From contig JAQFVV010012497.1 of the NCBI GenBank assembly GCA_028023455.1, positions 1,300,001-1,364,000 on the forward strand: a stretch of 64,000 nucleotides of DNA, given 5' to 3'. Below the pieces are notes generated by a model. It made no database searches and had not been told where the DNA came from. It saw nothing but the letters and a program-made list of their open reading frames with translations. Source of the DNA: Epiperipatus broadwayi. Its lineage: Eukaryota > Onychophora > Udeonychophora > Euonychophora > Peripatidae. The position numbers were made by a program, and so were the translations under genes. Shown piece after piece: positions 1 to 11,199 of the stretch; position 1 is the first letter of the stretch; the number at the start of each line of letters is the position of its first letter.

Positions 1-940
1 CATTGATACCTATTTTACCAATCCAGACTATCTTGTGATTTTTCATGTTCCAACCAAGAAAAGTTAGATATCATTTATCAATATTTTTTTGGATGATTAG
101 TCGAGTTGTTTATGAAATGTCTAACTAAAAAAAATTCTAAACATGTTTAGGGAATCCATAATTGCTGAAAACATTTGACAGCTCCATGTGGATTTAAATT
201 ACACATGATGTGTCTGACACAAAAGTATACTAACATTACGACACAAGTCTGAACCGTTTAATACAAACTTGTTTCCTCAAATTTTTACAGATAGTCATAT
301 CTTTGCTAATTTCCAACAGTCAAAACAATGCTGTGCTAAAACTAGCATTAATTGTTACTATTGAATGGATTGTTTGCAGTTTTTATAATGTAGTTTATTC
401 TAGTGTATTCTTTACATCATTAAAATGAGTAGCTGTTCAATCTTAAAGAATAGTTATATAAACCAAATACATTTATTTTTGCAAAGATTTTATCCATTAA
501 AAGAAAAGCATAAAAACACAGTACATGATTTTTAATAAATCATTTTATTTAAAAAATCTTCTATGCCACTAATTGAAATGAATTTTTTAAACAATCAATT
601 CATGTTTTTCTCTCAAAATTTGTATGTGAAAATTTGCTTGTAGAACTTTAATATACATGTTATATGTATGTAATGTTATCTGCATGAATGCAGGTTAAAT
701 ATAGGCAAATAAGTTAACATTGATTATACAATTTCAGTTGGCCATCATTAACAGTAGCTTTCCACTGTTTCCACTTTCTAAATGAATGTTTCAGTATTTG
801 AATTACATTGTAAACTTCTGTGATCTCTTTGTTATTCCTGTTCAACCATAAAAACATACTTGTTTTGAAATTTGTTAAAGCTAATCAAAGAAGTTGAATT
901 TGTGAAGCATTTAACTAAAAAATAATTAAAACAAAATCAA
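1..940. other. AT-rich unique-looking DNA
   Basis: I see no gene or recognisable repeat in this stretch. All frames are closed by frequent stops and CpG is almost absent. Confidence 0.6.
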
Positions 941-947
941 TCAGATG

Positions 948-1070
948 ATTAATTATCTGGGAATTCGTAAGAAATTCAAATACCAGAAGTGACAGAAGTT
1001 GGCCACAACCCATGGATGGATCTTGACCTTCAGAATCTGCTACTCTACCATTAAAGCAAAACAAATAGGA
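948..1070 (-). repeat. SINE-A copy
   Basis: This is a minus-strand member of the commonest short repeat in the window. It has the family order read in reverse: the tail end with 'aattcgtaagaaattc', the 'accagaagtgacagaag' block, the 'cccatggatggatcttga' block, and the head with 'ctctaccattaaagc'. In the forward direction the head looks like a shortened tRNA promoter, with a box A-like TGGTRNARTGGTAGA and a box B-like GAGYTCAAGGYYC. At least fifteen related copies occur in both orientations here. The tRNA origin is inferred from the boxes only. Confidence 0.75.
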
Positions 1071-1677
1071 CAAAACCATTCAATTTTTTTTTGGAAATGG
1101 CAGTTGAATAAATTTGTTCTAGAATGACTTCAAGTTAATCTTTAACAATTTGATTATTTCTGATACGAAGGATGTGCTACTGATTTATTTACTTCTGGAG
1201 CATGTTATATCCAATGAATCAGGAATAAAAATTATGTGAAAATAACTAACCTCTTACTTCATCTGAGCAATTTATTAATATCCATCTCTTACAGTTTTTT
1301 TTTTTTGGTTTGCTTTGTTTCTTTAAGAAAATTGAGAAAACTTTACAGACTGTATATCCTCCTGATCTAATCTATTGTAATTACTATTAGGGTTTAACAG
1401 TTAGTTTTAAGATTTAAATACTTTCATCTGTGAAGAGAATCATGTTAGATGTTAAATTTATGATAATTAATACAATGTTTAACATATAAATATATTCATT
1501 TATCTAGAAGGGAAGTTTAAAATAGTGTAAAATGTTACAGAAACCATGAAGATAATGCCATCCTAGCCTTTGGAGTCTTTTGATTTTGGAAAGATCTCAG
1601 ATCTTCCACCAGTTATCTAAAAAATTTGATATTTAATTCTCATTACTAATGAATTAATGGGTGACATCTAATATGCT

Positions 1678-1802
1678 GCCTTGAGTGGTTTGATACAATG
1701 GTAGAATGGCAAACTCTAGAGCTCAAGGTTCATCAATCACAGCCCAATTCTGTCATTTCTGAAGTCAAACTTTTTATAATTTTATTAGCTCAATAAGCAA
1801 TT
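1678..1802 (+). repeat. SINE-A copy
   Basis: A plus-strand copy with a clear head ('gtttgatacaatggtagaat'), the box B-like 'gagctcaaggttc', the 'gtcatttctgaagtcaaac' block and a tail ending 'gctcaataagcaat'. It reads in the same order as the copies at 2768, 9150 and 46672. Confidence 0.8.
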
Positions 1803-2767
1803 AGTGTGAAACATTCTTGAAATATCCTACCATGGGGCAAAGACTTTTCCAACAGTCTCACATAGAATATTAGTGAAATAGAAGACATTATTTACCAGAC
1901 TTTCTAAATGCCTATTGTTGATGGTTCTAGAAATTATTCATCTTTATTTATCAAATACCTTTTTACTAGACAAATCTTAAGATTAGCTGGATTGATTAGA
2001 AATTAGATATCTGAAAGAAAATCTGAAGTCTGATTGAAATCTGAAAACAAATGTTAATTGGTACTCAAATCATAAAAACAACAAGGTGATGCTGTATCTT
2101 TATGATGATAATTCTTTTAAATAGCAAGAAGGGATGGAAAGAAAAAGGATTTGAGACCACATTGATGTAGGTGGCATTACTCTAAAATTAAATTATAGTG
2201 TCACCTAAATAAATATTGAGAAGAGAGATAATGGATAAAGTAAGATGATTCCTGATTGGTTGTCAAAAGATAAGTATCTTTAGAAAGTATTTGATATGAA
2301 TAATGTGATCAAAAAAATTAGTGGTCTGTTATAAAGAATGTTGCAATAGACAGGTATAAAGAGGTGATGGAGAGTCTTGTGATATACAACCATGTTGAGA
2401 AATAATTAACAATGTCTCAATCTATAATTTATGTAAGCTACATGATATGCACCAATATAATGAAAAGTTTGTGAATTAAATTGTAATTTTTGATACTGTT
2501 CTGTACAATTAAGAATAGTGGTCGAATGGCAAACCCAAAAGCTAATAAAATGCCTGGATTGATTTTCAACTGAGCAAGATGGATAGAATGAAATTGCTGT
2601 GCTTAAACATTGCATGATCCTACAAGCAATTGACCATATGATAATTTTCTTATATCAAATATCTTATGCCAAGTTAATAATCAGAATTTTATTTATATGA
2701 CTATTTTAATAACAAATGAGGAATTTAGGTTTTCATGCTTATCGAATTGACCATATTCTTTTTCATC

Positions 2768-2905
2768 CTGCTTGGTTTGATGCAATGGTAGATTGGCAAA
2801 ATTTGGAGCTGAGGGTTCATGGATCATGATCCAGTTCTGTTACTTTTGACGATCAAACTTTTTACGAATTCCTGAGCAATAAAACCATTTGATTGTTGTA
2901 ATAAC
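2768..2905 (+). repeat. SINE-A copy
   Basis: A plus-strand copy. It starts at 'ggtttgatgcaatggtagat', carries 'gagctgagggttcatggatc', then 'tgttacttttgacgatcaaa', and ends 'cctgagcaataaaacc' followed by 'atttgattgttg', the usual T-rich 3' end of the family. Confidence 0.85.
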
Positions 2906-3429
2906 TTTTCCAATATGCAAGTTTCTAACTTATAAATCCATTCACAAATATTTAAGAGTTCATCTTAGATAAAATGCAGAAAGCCTTTCATAATCTTCAT
3001 CATTATTAAGCATGATTATTCATCATGACAGTAAGAAAAAGATTTTTATCATAATTTGTATCAAACTTTTATAATACTCATGTTATAATATTACTCAAGC
3101 TTCATAATTAAAATAGATCTATCTAACCATCCAGTTTTATAGCAAATGGATATTTAGTTAGTTTTGGCTGGAGAGTAAGAATTCAGCCAGATGCATACTA
3201 ATTGATGCCTTGACTAGAAAAGTATCATAAACATTTGGGTGCATAATTGTACTCTCATTTTGCTGATATACATATTATCAATAAAAAGATAATTTTTGGC
3301 CAATATATTCTTTTATAATGTTAATTCTCTTTTTTATATGTATTTTTTTTTTTTGATTATTATTTACAGTATATTTCTAGATTACCACCACAGTAATTAA
3401 TTTTTCAGTTTACTAGAGTAGTGAATTAA

Positions 3430-3645
3430 TACCATTTGATATACCTGCCAAACTACCTGCACTCACATCTCTGACATCACCCATTTTGGATAAAAACATT
3501 ATTGATTATTACTAACCATTTATTAATCTAGAGATCATAATAACATTTCCAAATATAAACATTAAACTTAATTAAAGATTAATATATTTGTTTTTTAACT
3601 GAATTTAAACACACGGAATAATTAATCTCGCTTCATTTTTTTTTG
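3430..3645 (+). repeat. Copy of the inverted-repeat arm family (see 38185)
   Basis: This 200-bp stretch matches the arms at 38185-38400 and 38600-38800 in order. The shared blocks are 'tctgacatcaccca', a 'ttgattattactaaccattt' block, 'agagatcataataacatt' and 'aatataaacattaaac'. Here it stands alone without a visible opposite arm. It is probably a solo terminal region of a decayed DNA element. Confidence 0.6.
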
Positions 3646-4187
3646 TTTACGTGCAATATATACATATACTTATCATGGCCACACCATTATATATTTTTGA
3701 AACATAGGAATATAGACATTAGAAAAAGATAAATGACCTTACTGCAATATTATAAATAAGGCAACTTATTCTATCGTCCAATAGATAGTTCTTATATGTA
3801 TGAATGTCTTGCATTAAAAGAAAAAGAGCAGGTTTATTCCTTTTTTACTTTTCTGAATAGCAATTTCATATTCAGTTTTTGCTACTTTAGTATTAATACT
3901 CTATTTTGAATATCTAATTTTTTTAATTTTTTCCATTTTTAATCATATCTACTCATTTTATTTTTTTTTATTCTGTCATAAAACTATCAATCGCAATCTG
4001 ATCCCAATATTTTAAAGCATGAAGGTCTCAATATTTTTACTCTCACTTTTTACCTTATCCCACTAATTTTTTTCACTTGTTTAAATTACTAAGGTTTTTT
4101 TTTTCTATTAATTTTATTTTACAACTTCATTTCCCAAATATCTGAAAGCATTTTTTATACACTTATTAATAACTAGTAGATGCCTTG
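3646..4187. other. AT-rich DNA, weak repeat traces
   Basis: No gene is visible. Positions 3690-3800 weakly resemble 38447-38560 (shared 'gaaacata.gaata' and 'aaaagataaatgac' words), so part of this may be body sequence of the fold-back family. The rest is T-rich. Confidence 0.4.
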
Positions 4188-4310
4188 TATGGTTTAGATT
4201 CTTTGTGGTTTGGTGTACTAGTGACTCTGGAGTTTAAGATCTAAGAATCATTTCCAGATCTGTCACTTTTACTGCTTGATATGATCATTCAAATATTTTT
4301 TTATTAATGG
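4188..4310 (+). repeat. SINE-A copy, diverged
   Basis: A decayed plus-strand copy. The head 'gtggtttggtgtactagtga' and 'ctctggagtttaagatct' are recognisable, followed by 'ccagatctgtcacttttact'. The tail is weak. Confidence 0.6.
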
Positions 4311-4869
4311 ATACTCTTTGATGGTTATTCTTTCTTTTTTTATTTTAATTTAGTCAAATATAGCAAGTAAAATTTTTTTTTATTTTTTAGATAATATTTA
4401 CCATATCTAGTTGTAATATTTTTTATTTACTGATTATATCACTTATATAAAAATGTATACTGGTTTTCACTCTTTCCTCAAACAATCCTTTATAAAATAC
4501 ATATGTATGTTTTTTCTTCTTTTATTTTGTCTTGCTTTCTTTTGTTTTATTATTATCTCGTTGTCTCATTAATATTATTGACATGATGGAGATGTTGAGT
4601 ATGTCTCACTAATATTATTTACATAATGATAGCAATATTGAATATGACAATAATTCATCACAATTGTGTCAATGGCAAAACATTTCAGTGGGGAGAAAGC
4701 AATAGTGAAAGACTTTTATATTATAGGTTGAAAACTTTATAAATAGGCATAATGCTATTATTCATTAGAAAAGCAGGAGTTAATATTGATGTAATAAGAT
4801 CTGTGTATACGGCTAAATTATTCTAGCAAATCATTTAGATTTAAACAAAGATATACAGCCTTTTATATA

Positions 4870-4955
4870 TATGTCAAATATGTTGAACAGGAAGCAAACC
4901 TGGGCCAGCTGTTTGGAAGGCAGCTATGCTAACCACTAGGCCACCAATGTTTGAC
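4870..4955 (-). repeat. tRNA-Gly(UCC)-like SINE
   Basis: Read on the minus strand this is a tRNA-Gly-type body: a box A-like 'ggcctagtggttagcat', the anticodon arm 'gctgccttccaaacagc' with anticodon UCC, and a box B-like 'caggtttgcttcctg', then a short 'ttgacatat' tail. The match to the general tRNA-Gly(UCC) sequence is strong in the D and anticodon arms. The acceptor stem is broken and related copies lie at 12960, 52113 and 52643, so this is a SINE or tRNA-derived repeat and not a working tRNA gene. Confidence 0.75.
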
Positions 4956-5089
4956 TAACGATATACAGCTTGATGAAGTTAAAATAGCTACCTTGTAAAG
5001 AAGATAGGAAAGACTGCAATAATTATTATGGAATGTTATTGTCATTCATTACACCAAAAGTATTTTTAAGGATTTTGTTTAATAAGTTG

Positions 5090-6200
5090 CTTCCAGCTAT
5101 AGATAAATGAGAAACAGAATTCAAGAAATATTGTAGATATTGTTTTTGTTTTTAGATATATCTTTTTTTTTTATTTGATCAAAGTATATCATTCAATTAA
5201 TTGAAAAGATTTACAAAATTTATTTATATTATGTAGTCTTTCGACATTGGTTTGAAAAGAAATGTTATTACTTAATTGCAGAAAATCTGAGGCATTTGAA
5301 ATGAACGCCATTGTAAACAGGGATATATATTAGTTCCATTTCTGTTTGCCATTTTTATGGCAGTGATTTTTATAACAGTTTATATGCTACTTCAAGCTGT
5401 TATTTGGAAATTTTTAATTTGAATTGATTAAAAGCAAAACAAGAATTTCATCTTTTAGATTTATAGTCTGCTAATGATTATAATATTCAGCTTGAGAATG
5501 TAGATCAATTTAAATACTTTAATAGATTTTTAGATGAAATAATGAACTTAAAAGTAGAGGTGCAATGTAAACAACAACATATTATTTTATCGTAGTGATA
5601 CAATTATAACAATTATATCAATTAAATTAGTTGTTTATAGGACTATTATTTTGCTAAATTTATTACATGAAAATGTGACACATTGATATATCATGCTAAT
5701 GAAACTGCCTAATATTCTGAATAGCAAGATTGTAAAATCATTTGCTATATTCTTTAGCTTTCTGAATGTGATAATACTGAATCTACTATAATGATAACAT
5801 TTTCTTTATTCCATTGGAAACATGAAGTGAATGAAAATAACAGACTTTCTGAAAAAGTGTTTTACAGTGAATTTGAGTATGGTTTTTGTGGAAGAAGACA
5901 ACTATATATGTTTATTTTATAAAGATTTTGATTACTTTTATTGGGATGATTTGAATGAGGATAAAACATATTGGAAAATTATAATTAAGTAAGATGATGA
6001 AGTTCATTAGAAAGACATCTACTGCAGAAGTTAAAAAATAATGTAATAAAATGTCAAATAATTAGACTAAAGACTAGCATGTGGCATATGGGAGTGCATT
6101 TTCATTTCTAATCAGTTTGTATAGTTACAACAAAATTTGTCTTTAACTTGTTCCCCCTCCCTTTTTTTTCTTTTAGAATTAGAATCGCCATATCTTTTTA
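5090..6200 (+). mobile_element. Decayed non-LTR retrotransposon (family L2z), RT to 3' end
   Basis: Fragments of a reverse transcriptase survive in shifting plus-strand frames. They include a segment around 5405-5440 equivalent to the FNLxRLKAK motif of a widespread animal LINE with a C-terminal zinc finger, and the position of the DD box near 5470 ('ctaatgattataat', now NDY-like). A C-terminal region at 5830-5990 parallels 42190-42400 ('atggtttttgtggaagaaga', 'ataaagattttgattac'). The 3' end near 6080-6240 shares the 'tagaatgattgttcctattg' type of tail with 42560-42640. Stops are frequent, so no product is possible. Confidence 0.65.
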
Positions 6201-6364
6201 GAATGATTGTTCCTATTGATGATAATAATTAAATTATTTATTATGTAAGAAGATTTTATTTACATGTACAATTGTGTTTAATTACTATCTATCTATAGAT
6301 GTATAGTTACAATATATATTTTGTATACATATATGGTTATATAAATGTATATATATGGTTATAA

Positions 6365-6540
6365 ATATAGGGGATTTGAACTCAGAATTTCAAACACCCA
6401 TCAACTGTCTACACTATCTCATACAACTGATATACATGACCACACACATGTGTGTGGTCATGTATATCAGTTGTATGAGATAGTGTGAATAGTTGGTAGG
6501 TGCTTGAAAGTCTGAGTTCAAATCTCCTATATTTATAAGT
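6365..6540. repeat. 170-bp near-perfect hairpin (fold-back family F, internal deletion)
   Basis: Two arms meet at 'cacacacatgtgtgtg' and are almost perfectly complementary for more than 80 bp each. The left arm runs from 'ggggatttgaactcag' to 'catgaccacacac'; the right arm is its inverse. Single arms or full copies occur at 19355, 51140 and 56627. The copy at 56627-57040 has about 180 bp between its arms, so this one appears to have lost the whole centre. Each arm contains a box B-like 'gagttcaaatct' and could derive from a tRNA-related promoter. Confidence 0.85.
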
Positions 6541-6599
6541 AAGCTCCAGGTTTGTGAAGAGTGCTTGGTTTTCAAATATTTATATATGGTTATATAAAT

Positions 6600-7650
6600 G
6601 TGATTTCGAGTAAGGATTTTTTCTTTGGCTATCACTGTTAATCTGTGCCTAATTATCACTCAAACAAAATGAATCTTACTTTTTTGAAATTCCAAGAACT
6701 TAAAATACAAGTTTAAATACAAGTTATTTTTTTAGTGTGATATTCAGAGAAATCGTCACTCTCGACACTTTTGATTGTATGAAATTGCTAACTCTTGACA
6801 GTTAATTGACTGGCTTAATTAAGGTCCATATAATATTTTTTTCATACAAATAAAGTAGTATCCACTTGGCAATATAGGTCATTTATTAAATATTTTGTTT
6901 TATTCTGCATATTTTGTTTTTATATTAATAATTTGTGTGTGTGTGTGTGTGTGTGTGTTATGATGAATCAGTATTGTATTAAGTTTAGAAATTTAAATTA
7001 ATTTTTTTTTCTCCAAATTTTTATTAGGGATAACAGTTTAGGGTTTGCACCTTGATAACAAATTGCTCTTGACACATCTCTAGTAAATTATATATAAATA
7101 ATTGTGAATCTAACTAAGATAATCCATTTTTGTGACTCATTAATGAATATGTATATATATAAAGACTGAAGAGATAAAGGTAAAATTTAAAATTAGCAGA
7201 ATTTCTACTTCTATATACCTTTTTATTTGACTCAAGAAAAAGCAGGTGACACTGATTGAGTGGTATCTGAAAGTGAAATACTTGTGGTCTATTAAAAGTA
7301 TGATAAAAGTGATTGATAGAACTCTGTAAAGTCTTGTAAAGGTCAACTGTAGATAAGGTTAAAGAGCAAGAAGATAAAAGTTAAAATAGATAAATGATTT
7401 TATTGTGATAAAAAAGGAAATTTGTGGATGAATAAGCTTGCAAAAAAAAAAAAAAAAAATCGAAATGAGAAAGAGAAGCAATTAAGAGCAACAATAGAAA
7501 TGAAATCTGTATTATATCTTTTGTTATTACACGATATATATTATTCTTTTATAAAAGGAAAAAAGATATTTTTATATTATGTATTTTTATCTGTCTCTTT
7601 TTAAATGTTAATTGAAATAATCAAAATTTTTTATTATATTAATTAACGTA
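6600..7650. other. AT-rich DNA with microsatellites
   Basis: There is a (GT)n run at 6934-6958 and an A-run at 7441-7459. No supported gene is present. The short open frames are what chance gives in such AT-rich DNA. Confidence 0.6.
6934..6958 (+). repeat. (GT)n microsatellite
   Basis: About twelve uninterrupted GT units. Confidence 0.95.
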
Positions 7651-7655
7651 GATAA

Positions 7656-7838
7656 ACACCCTTTATTAATTAATTAACCCACTTTAGGCGAAGTTGTCTT
7701 CAAAAACTTGTTCTCCTCAAAGAGGAATATTGAAAGAGAAAACATTACACCCTTTATTAATTAATCCACTTTAGGGCAAAGTTATCTTCAATAACCCCTT
7801 CTCCTCAAAGAGGAATATTGAAAGAGAAAGCATTACAC
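7656..7838 (+). repeat. Tandem duplication, 91-bp unit, two copies
   Basis: The unit begins 'acaccctttattaatt' at 7656 and again at 7747. Both copies hold 'cccactttagg' or 'tccactttagg', 'agttgtcttcaa' or 'agttatcttcaa', and an almost identical 'ctcctcaaagaggaatattg'. The copies differ by a few substitutions and a small indel. Confidence 0.9.
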
Positions 7839-8397
7839 ATCAGGCTTGCAAACTGATTGATGACATAGATTTTGGACTCTTTTCAGTCTTGAATTTATTC
7901 TATGACTAAAAGCAACCATTTAATTCCAATAATTGATTGGGTATCTGGGTTGGCTCAGGCACCCAATTGTTTGGAATTTCAAAAAAATTCAAATTTTTAC
8001 TTACTCTAGATTTGAATCCAAGCCAAAGATATAATAGATCCATAATATCTTGTAAATTTATAATTCATAATTTTTATTAAACAATAACTTTTAAATAATC
8101 TATTGAAGATCAAAGTCTCTTCACAAATATTAAAAGTATAGAAATAGACACTTGACTGTGCTAGTTTAATGTTTATTGGTAAACATTTTATGATTTTCTT
8201 TTATTCTTAGATAAATATTTACTAATTTAATAGTGAATGGTTAATAGGGTCAGATGAAAAAAAAGCTTGTATTTACTCTGGGATTTTATATCCTGAAAAA
8301 TTTCTGACTTCACTTAGAATTTGTTTTCTAGGTCACGGCATGACATTTGCATACCAAGAGGTCTTTTATATATTTTCAATTTTATCCCCCCCCCCCA

Positions 8398-8515
8398 ATG
8401 TGGTTTGTTAGAATGAGTCAAGGTCCATGGATCACAGCCATGTCTTGTCATTTGTGGTACTTAAATTTTTTTATGGTTTCCTGATCAATAAACTGTTTGA
8501 TTATTATTATTTCTT
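8398..8515 (+). repeat. SINE-A copy after a C-run
   Basis: A plus-strand copy directly after a run of nine or more C (8387-8396). It has 'caaggtccatggatcacagc', 'ttgtcatttgtggtacttaa' and the tail 'ctgatcaataaactgtttga' with an ATT-rich end. The head is shortened. Confidence 0.8.
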
Positions 8516-9149
8516 AGAAATCAGTTAAGCTGAAAATGTAGTTTAAGAATTTAAAAATGTATTGAAACAAGCTCATGATAAAGCAATATTACTTTAATCA
8601 CTGTAGGAATTGGCTGTTATTTATAATAATTTTTGTTAATACAGTCAGATGGCTAAATATTATATACTCATTCATTTGATAAATAGGCAGTTGATAGGGA
8701 ATTGCATTTGGAATGTAAACTTAAACTAACCTAAACAGTTACGTGAATGTTAATATACTTGGATTTATAGTTTTTCAATTCTGCAAATACTTCAATAGCT
8801 GGTTTTTTAGTATTGGTTTGTGTAAATCCTTCTACCAGGATAATGTTCATGGTTGTGATAAATTAGGATATCTTTTTAAATAAAAAAATAGATTTAAATT
8901 ACACAATATTATGAATACTATCTATTTTTTTTTTTTTTTGTGATTCTATTATGTTTTTGAAGCAGTTGAAGCTTTCTGATATTATACAAAAATTTCTGAT
9001 TGTATCCATATTTACAAAAGAATGTGAAAATTTATATTTAGAATAAACACCTTTTATAAACAAGGTGTATATCTCCTGCTTATCTAGACTTCTTTACAAA
9101 ACTGATTTTTTAATTTTAATCTAAGAATAAATGTCATCCATGTTTTGCA

Positions 9150-9268
9150 CAATTTGATGTAATGGTAAAATGGTAGACTCTGGAACTTAAAGGCATGGAT
9201 TCCTAGTCCTGTTAATTCCATTGGATGAATTTTTTACAAATACCCGAGCAATAAACTATTTTATTATT
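9150..9268 (+). repeat. SINE-A copy
   Basis: A plus-strand copy with the head 'tttgatgtaatggtaaaatg', 'gactctggaacttaaaggca' and the tail 'cccgagcaataaactatttt' followed by ATT-rich sequence. Confidence 0.8.
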
Positions 9269-10479
9269 TATTTAATATTAGCCATACATCTTTTAATGTC
9301 TATATCAGACCACAGATAAAGGTGGTACCACCTTTATTGTTGAAGGAGGTTGCCTTGACTACAGATTGAGATTGTTGGTATCTTAAAGGTTGATTGTTAC
9401 AATATTACCCATATTTGCATAACATTTTTGAAGTCTTCTGAAGATTGTTTTGTATTTTATATTTGCTCTTACTGACTTGTTATTGTTTAATAATATGACA
9501 GGCAGCCCTACATATTGTGTAATTTATATATTCAGGTTTCAAGAGCTTACAATATTTTCTAAGGTTTAAAAAGGTGAGTGAACAGTTTGTTGCTTATCAA
9601 GTCAAGTCGAGTGTTTATAGATTGAACTCAGAATCCAGCATTATCATTGTGCTAAACCAATAGGGCTTTTTAAATATCTTTAAGAAGATAGTGGAATTCT
9701 TGAATCCTTTCTTATTAAATATTCATGTTTTTAATTGATGATTGAAAAAATAATTTGCTGAATAGAAGACATTTAGTGTTAAATTTTTAGTTCTATAATG
9801 ATCTTATTTTTAATCTGATATAGACATGCTTCTTAGTTATTTTCTTGATATCATTTCATCTCTTAGTGAAAAGTCAAATATTTATTTGAATTCTTAAATA
9901 AAACTATAAAATCTTATGATCTTTTTTCTTGTTAAAGCAATTTGATTACATATTTTTATTTCATATGAGATTTATTGTTATATCTAAACTAAGGGTAATA
10001 TTTACATCTAACAATCAATTTTTTTTTATTTTTTGAGATTTAATCATATGATTGGTGTAAAAAAGTGTATTAATAAATAAATAATCAAATGTAACAGTCA
10101 GAAAACGTGTGACTCGTAAACATAGTGCAGAATTCGACCACCACACATAACAGCAGCACCATCGAGGTAGCAAAACCGCTTGTGGTACTGAGTTTGAACA
10201 TAGTTTATTGGTTCCACAATACAATCCACGAAACAACGCATCTGATGCGACATTAGTAAATATTTCTTTAGGCACGGTGGTCAGGGATATGCAAGAGATT
10301 CATGATTTTATTCTCGAGTTAGCCAATAATCAAACTAATATTAATTAAACATTCATATTTACATAATCGAGGAAATATTATATAGAATGGGTATCGGACA
10401 AATGAAACGTAACTGCAGACGTATAGTTAAAACTATTTATTAACACATTTTAATAAGAAAATCATTTACTAATAATATT

Positions 10480-10800
10480 TTATGGATTCAAAGCTTCAGT
10501 AGCGGGATTTGCGACATGATTATATTTTAAAGAATACATTTATTTATTTAGACATTATTTTATATTGAGGACTTCAGTAGCGGTATTTCCGATACTGTAA
10601 TGTTTACAAAAGGAATTCATTTATTTGAAGGCGTAATCTAGCTACCTAAAATTCTCAAGTAAGTATTTCTAATGCATGCCTGGAGGGATTTATATCTTTG
10701 CAATGCAGGACTCTAAAGTAAGATTTAAGAGTAGCGGCGGACATATATTTATTTAATTAACATATTTATTTATCACTAAGGGCAAACATTTATTTGAGAG
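10480..10800 (+). repeat. Degenerate tandem repeat, about 76 bp
   Basis: The phrase 'ttcagtagcgg' occurs at about 10495 and 10571, and 'agagtagcggcgg' at about 10728. Each is followed by an 'acatttatttattta'-like stretch. The spacings are about one and two times 76-78 bp. The intermediate unit is heavily diverged. The array lies inside the CpG-preserving island. Confidence 0.55.
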
Positions 10801-10929
10801 TGGCTTATGAAGATAATGCTGAGGCGGAGTGATATATAGAATAATAAAATTAAGTAAAGGAACATGTGGTACGCTTTAGAAAGGCGATATGGAATGGCAG
10901 TATATCGAAACTGCAATGCCGTGAATGAG

Positions 10930-11165
10930 TTTATAAGAATGTCGGGCTGGTCTCTGCCATCGGCCCGACGAAGTAAGGTGTCACATAAGCATAACCAGGG
11001 ACAAGCGGTCCGTGTCGCAGTTTGCCGGCTGGCTGCATGACATTGTCAAGTCCTACGGGAGCACCCATTATGCCCGCTTGTGTAGGACGACTGGGGTTAA
11101 TTTCAACCCTGAAGAATCCGGAAATTTCACGGCGGAATGGGTCATCGCATCTCTAAAACGTAACA
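10930..11165. other. GC-rich, CpG-bearing core of unknown nature
   Basis: This stretch has far higher G+C than anything around it and keeps many CpGs. The plus strand has an unbroken frame from about 10935 to 11190 (about 85 codons, no ATG near its start), and a minus-strand frame is also open for about 70 codons. I do not recognise either translation. It could be an exon, an unmethylated regulatory stretch, or part of a mobile element or structured RNA. I assign no function. Confidence 0.4.
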
Positions 11166-11199
11166 CATGTATAATGTATAAACGATTATGATGAGATTT

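Noticed and set aside
10015-10275. 86-codon minus-strand open frame
   Set aside because: Not recognised, C-terminus is low-complexity, and it lies in the CpG-rich zone where longer frames arise by composition. Kept only as part of the CpG-island observation.
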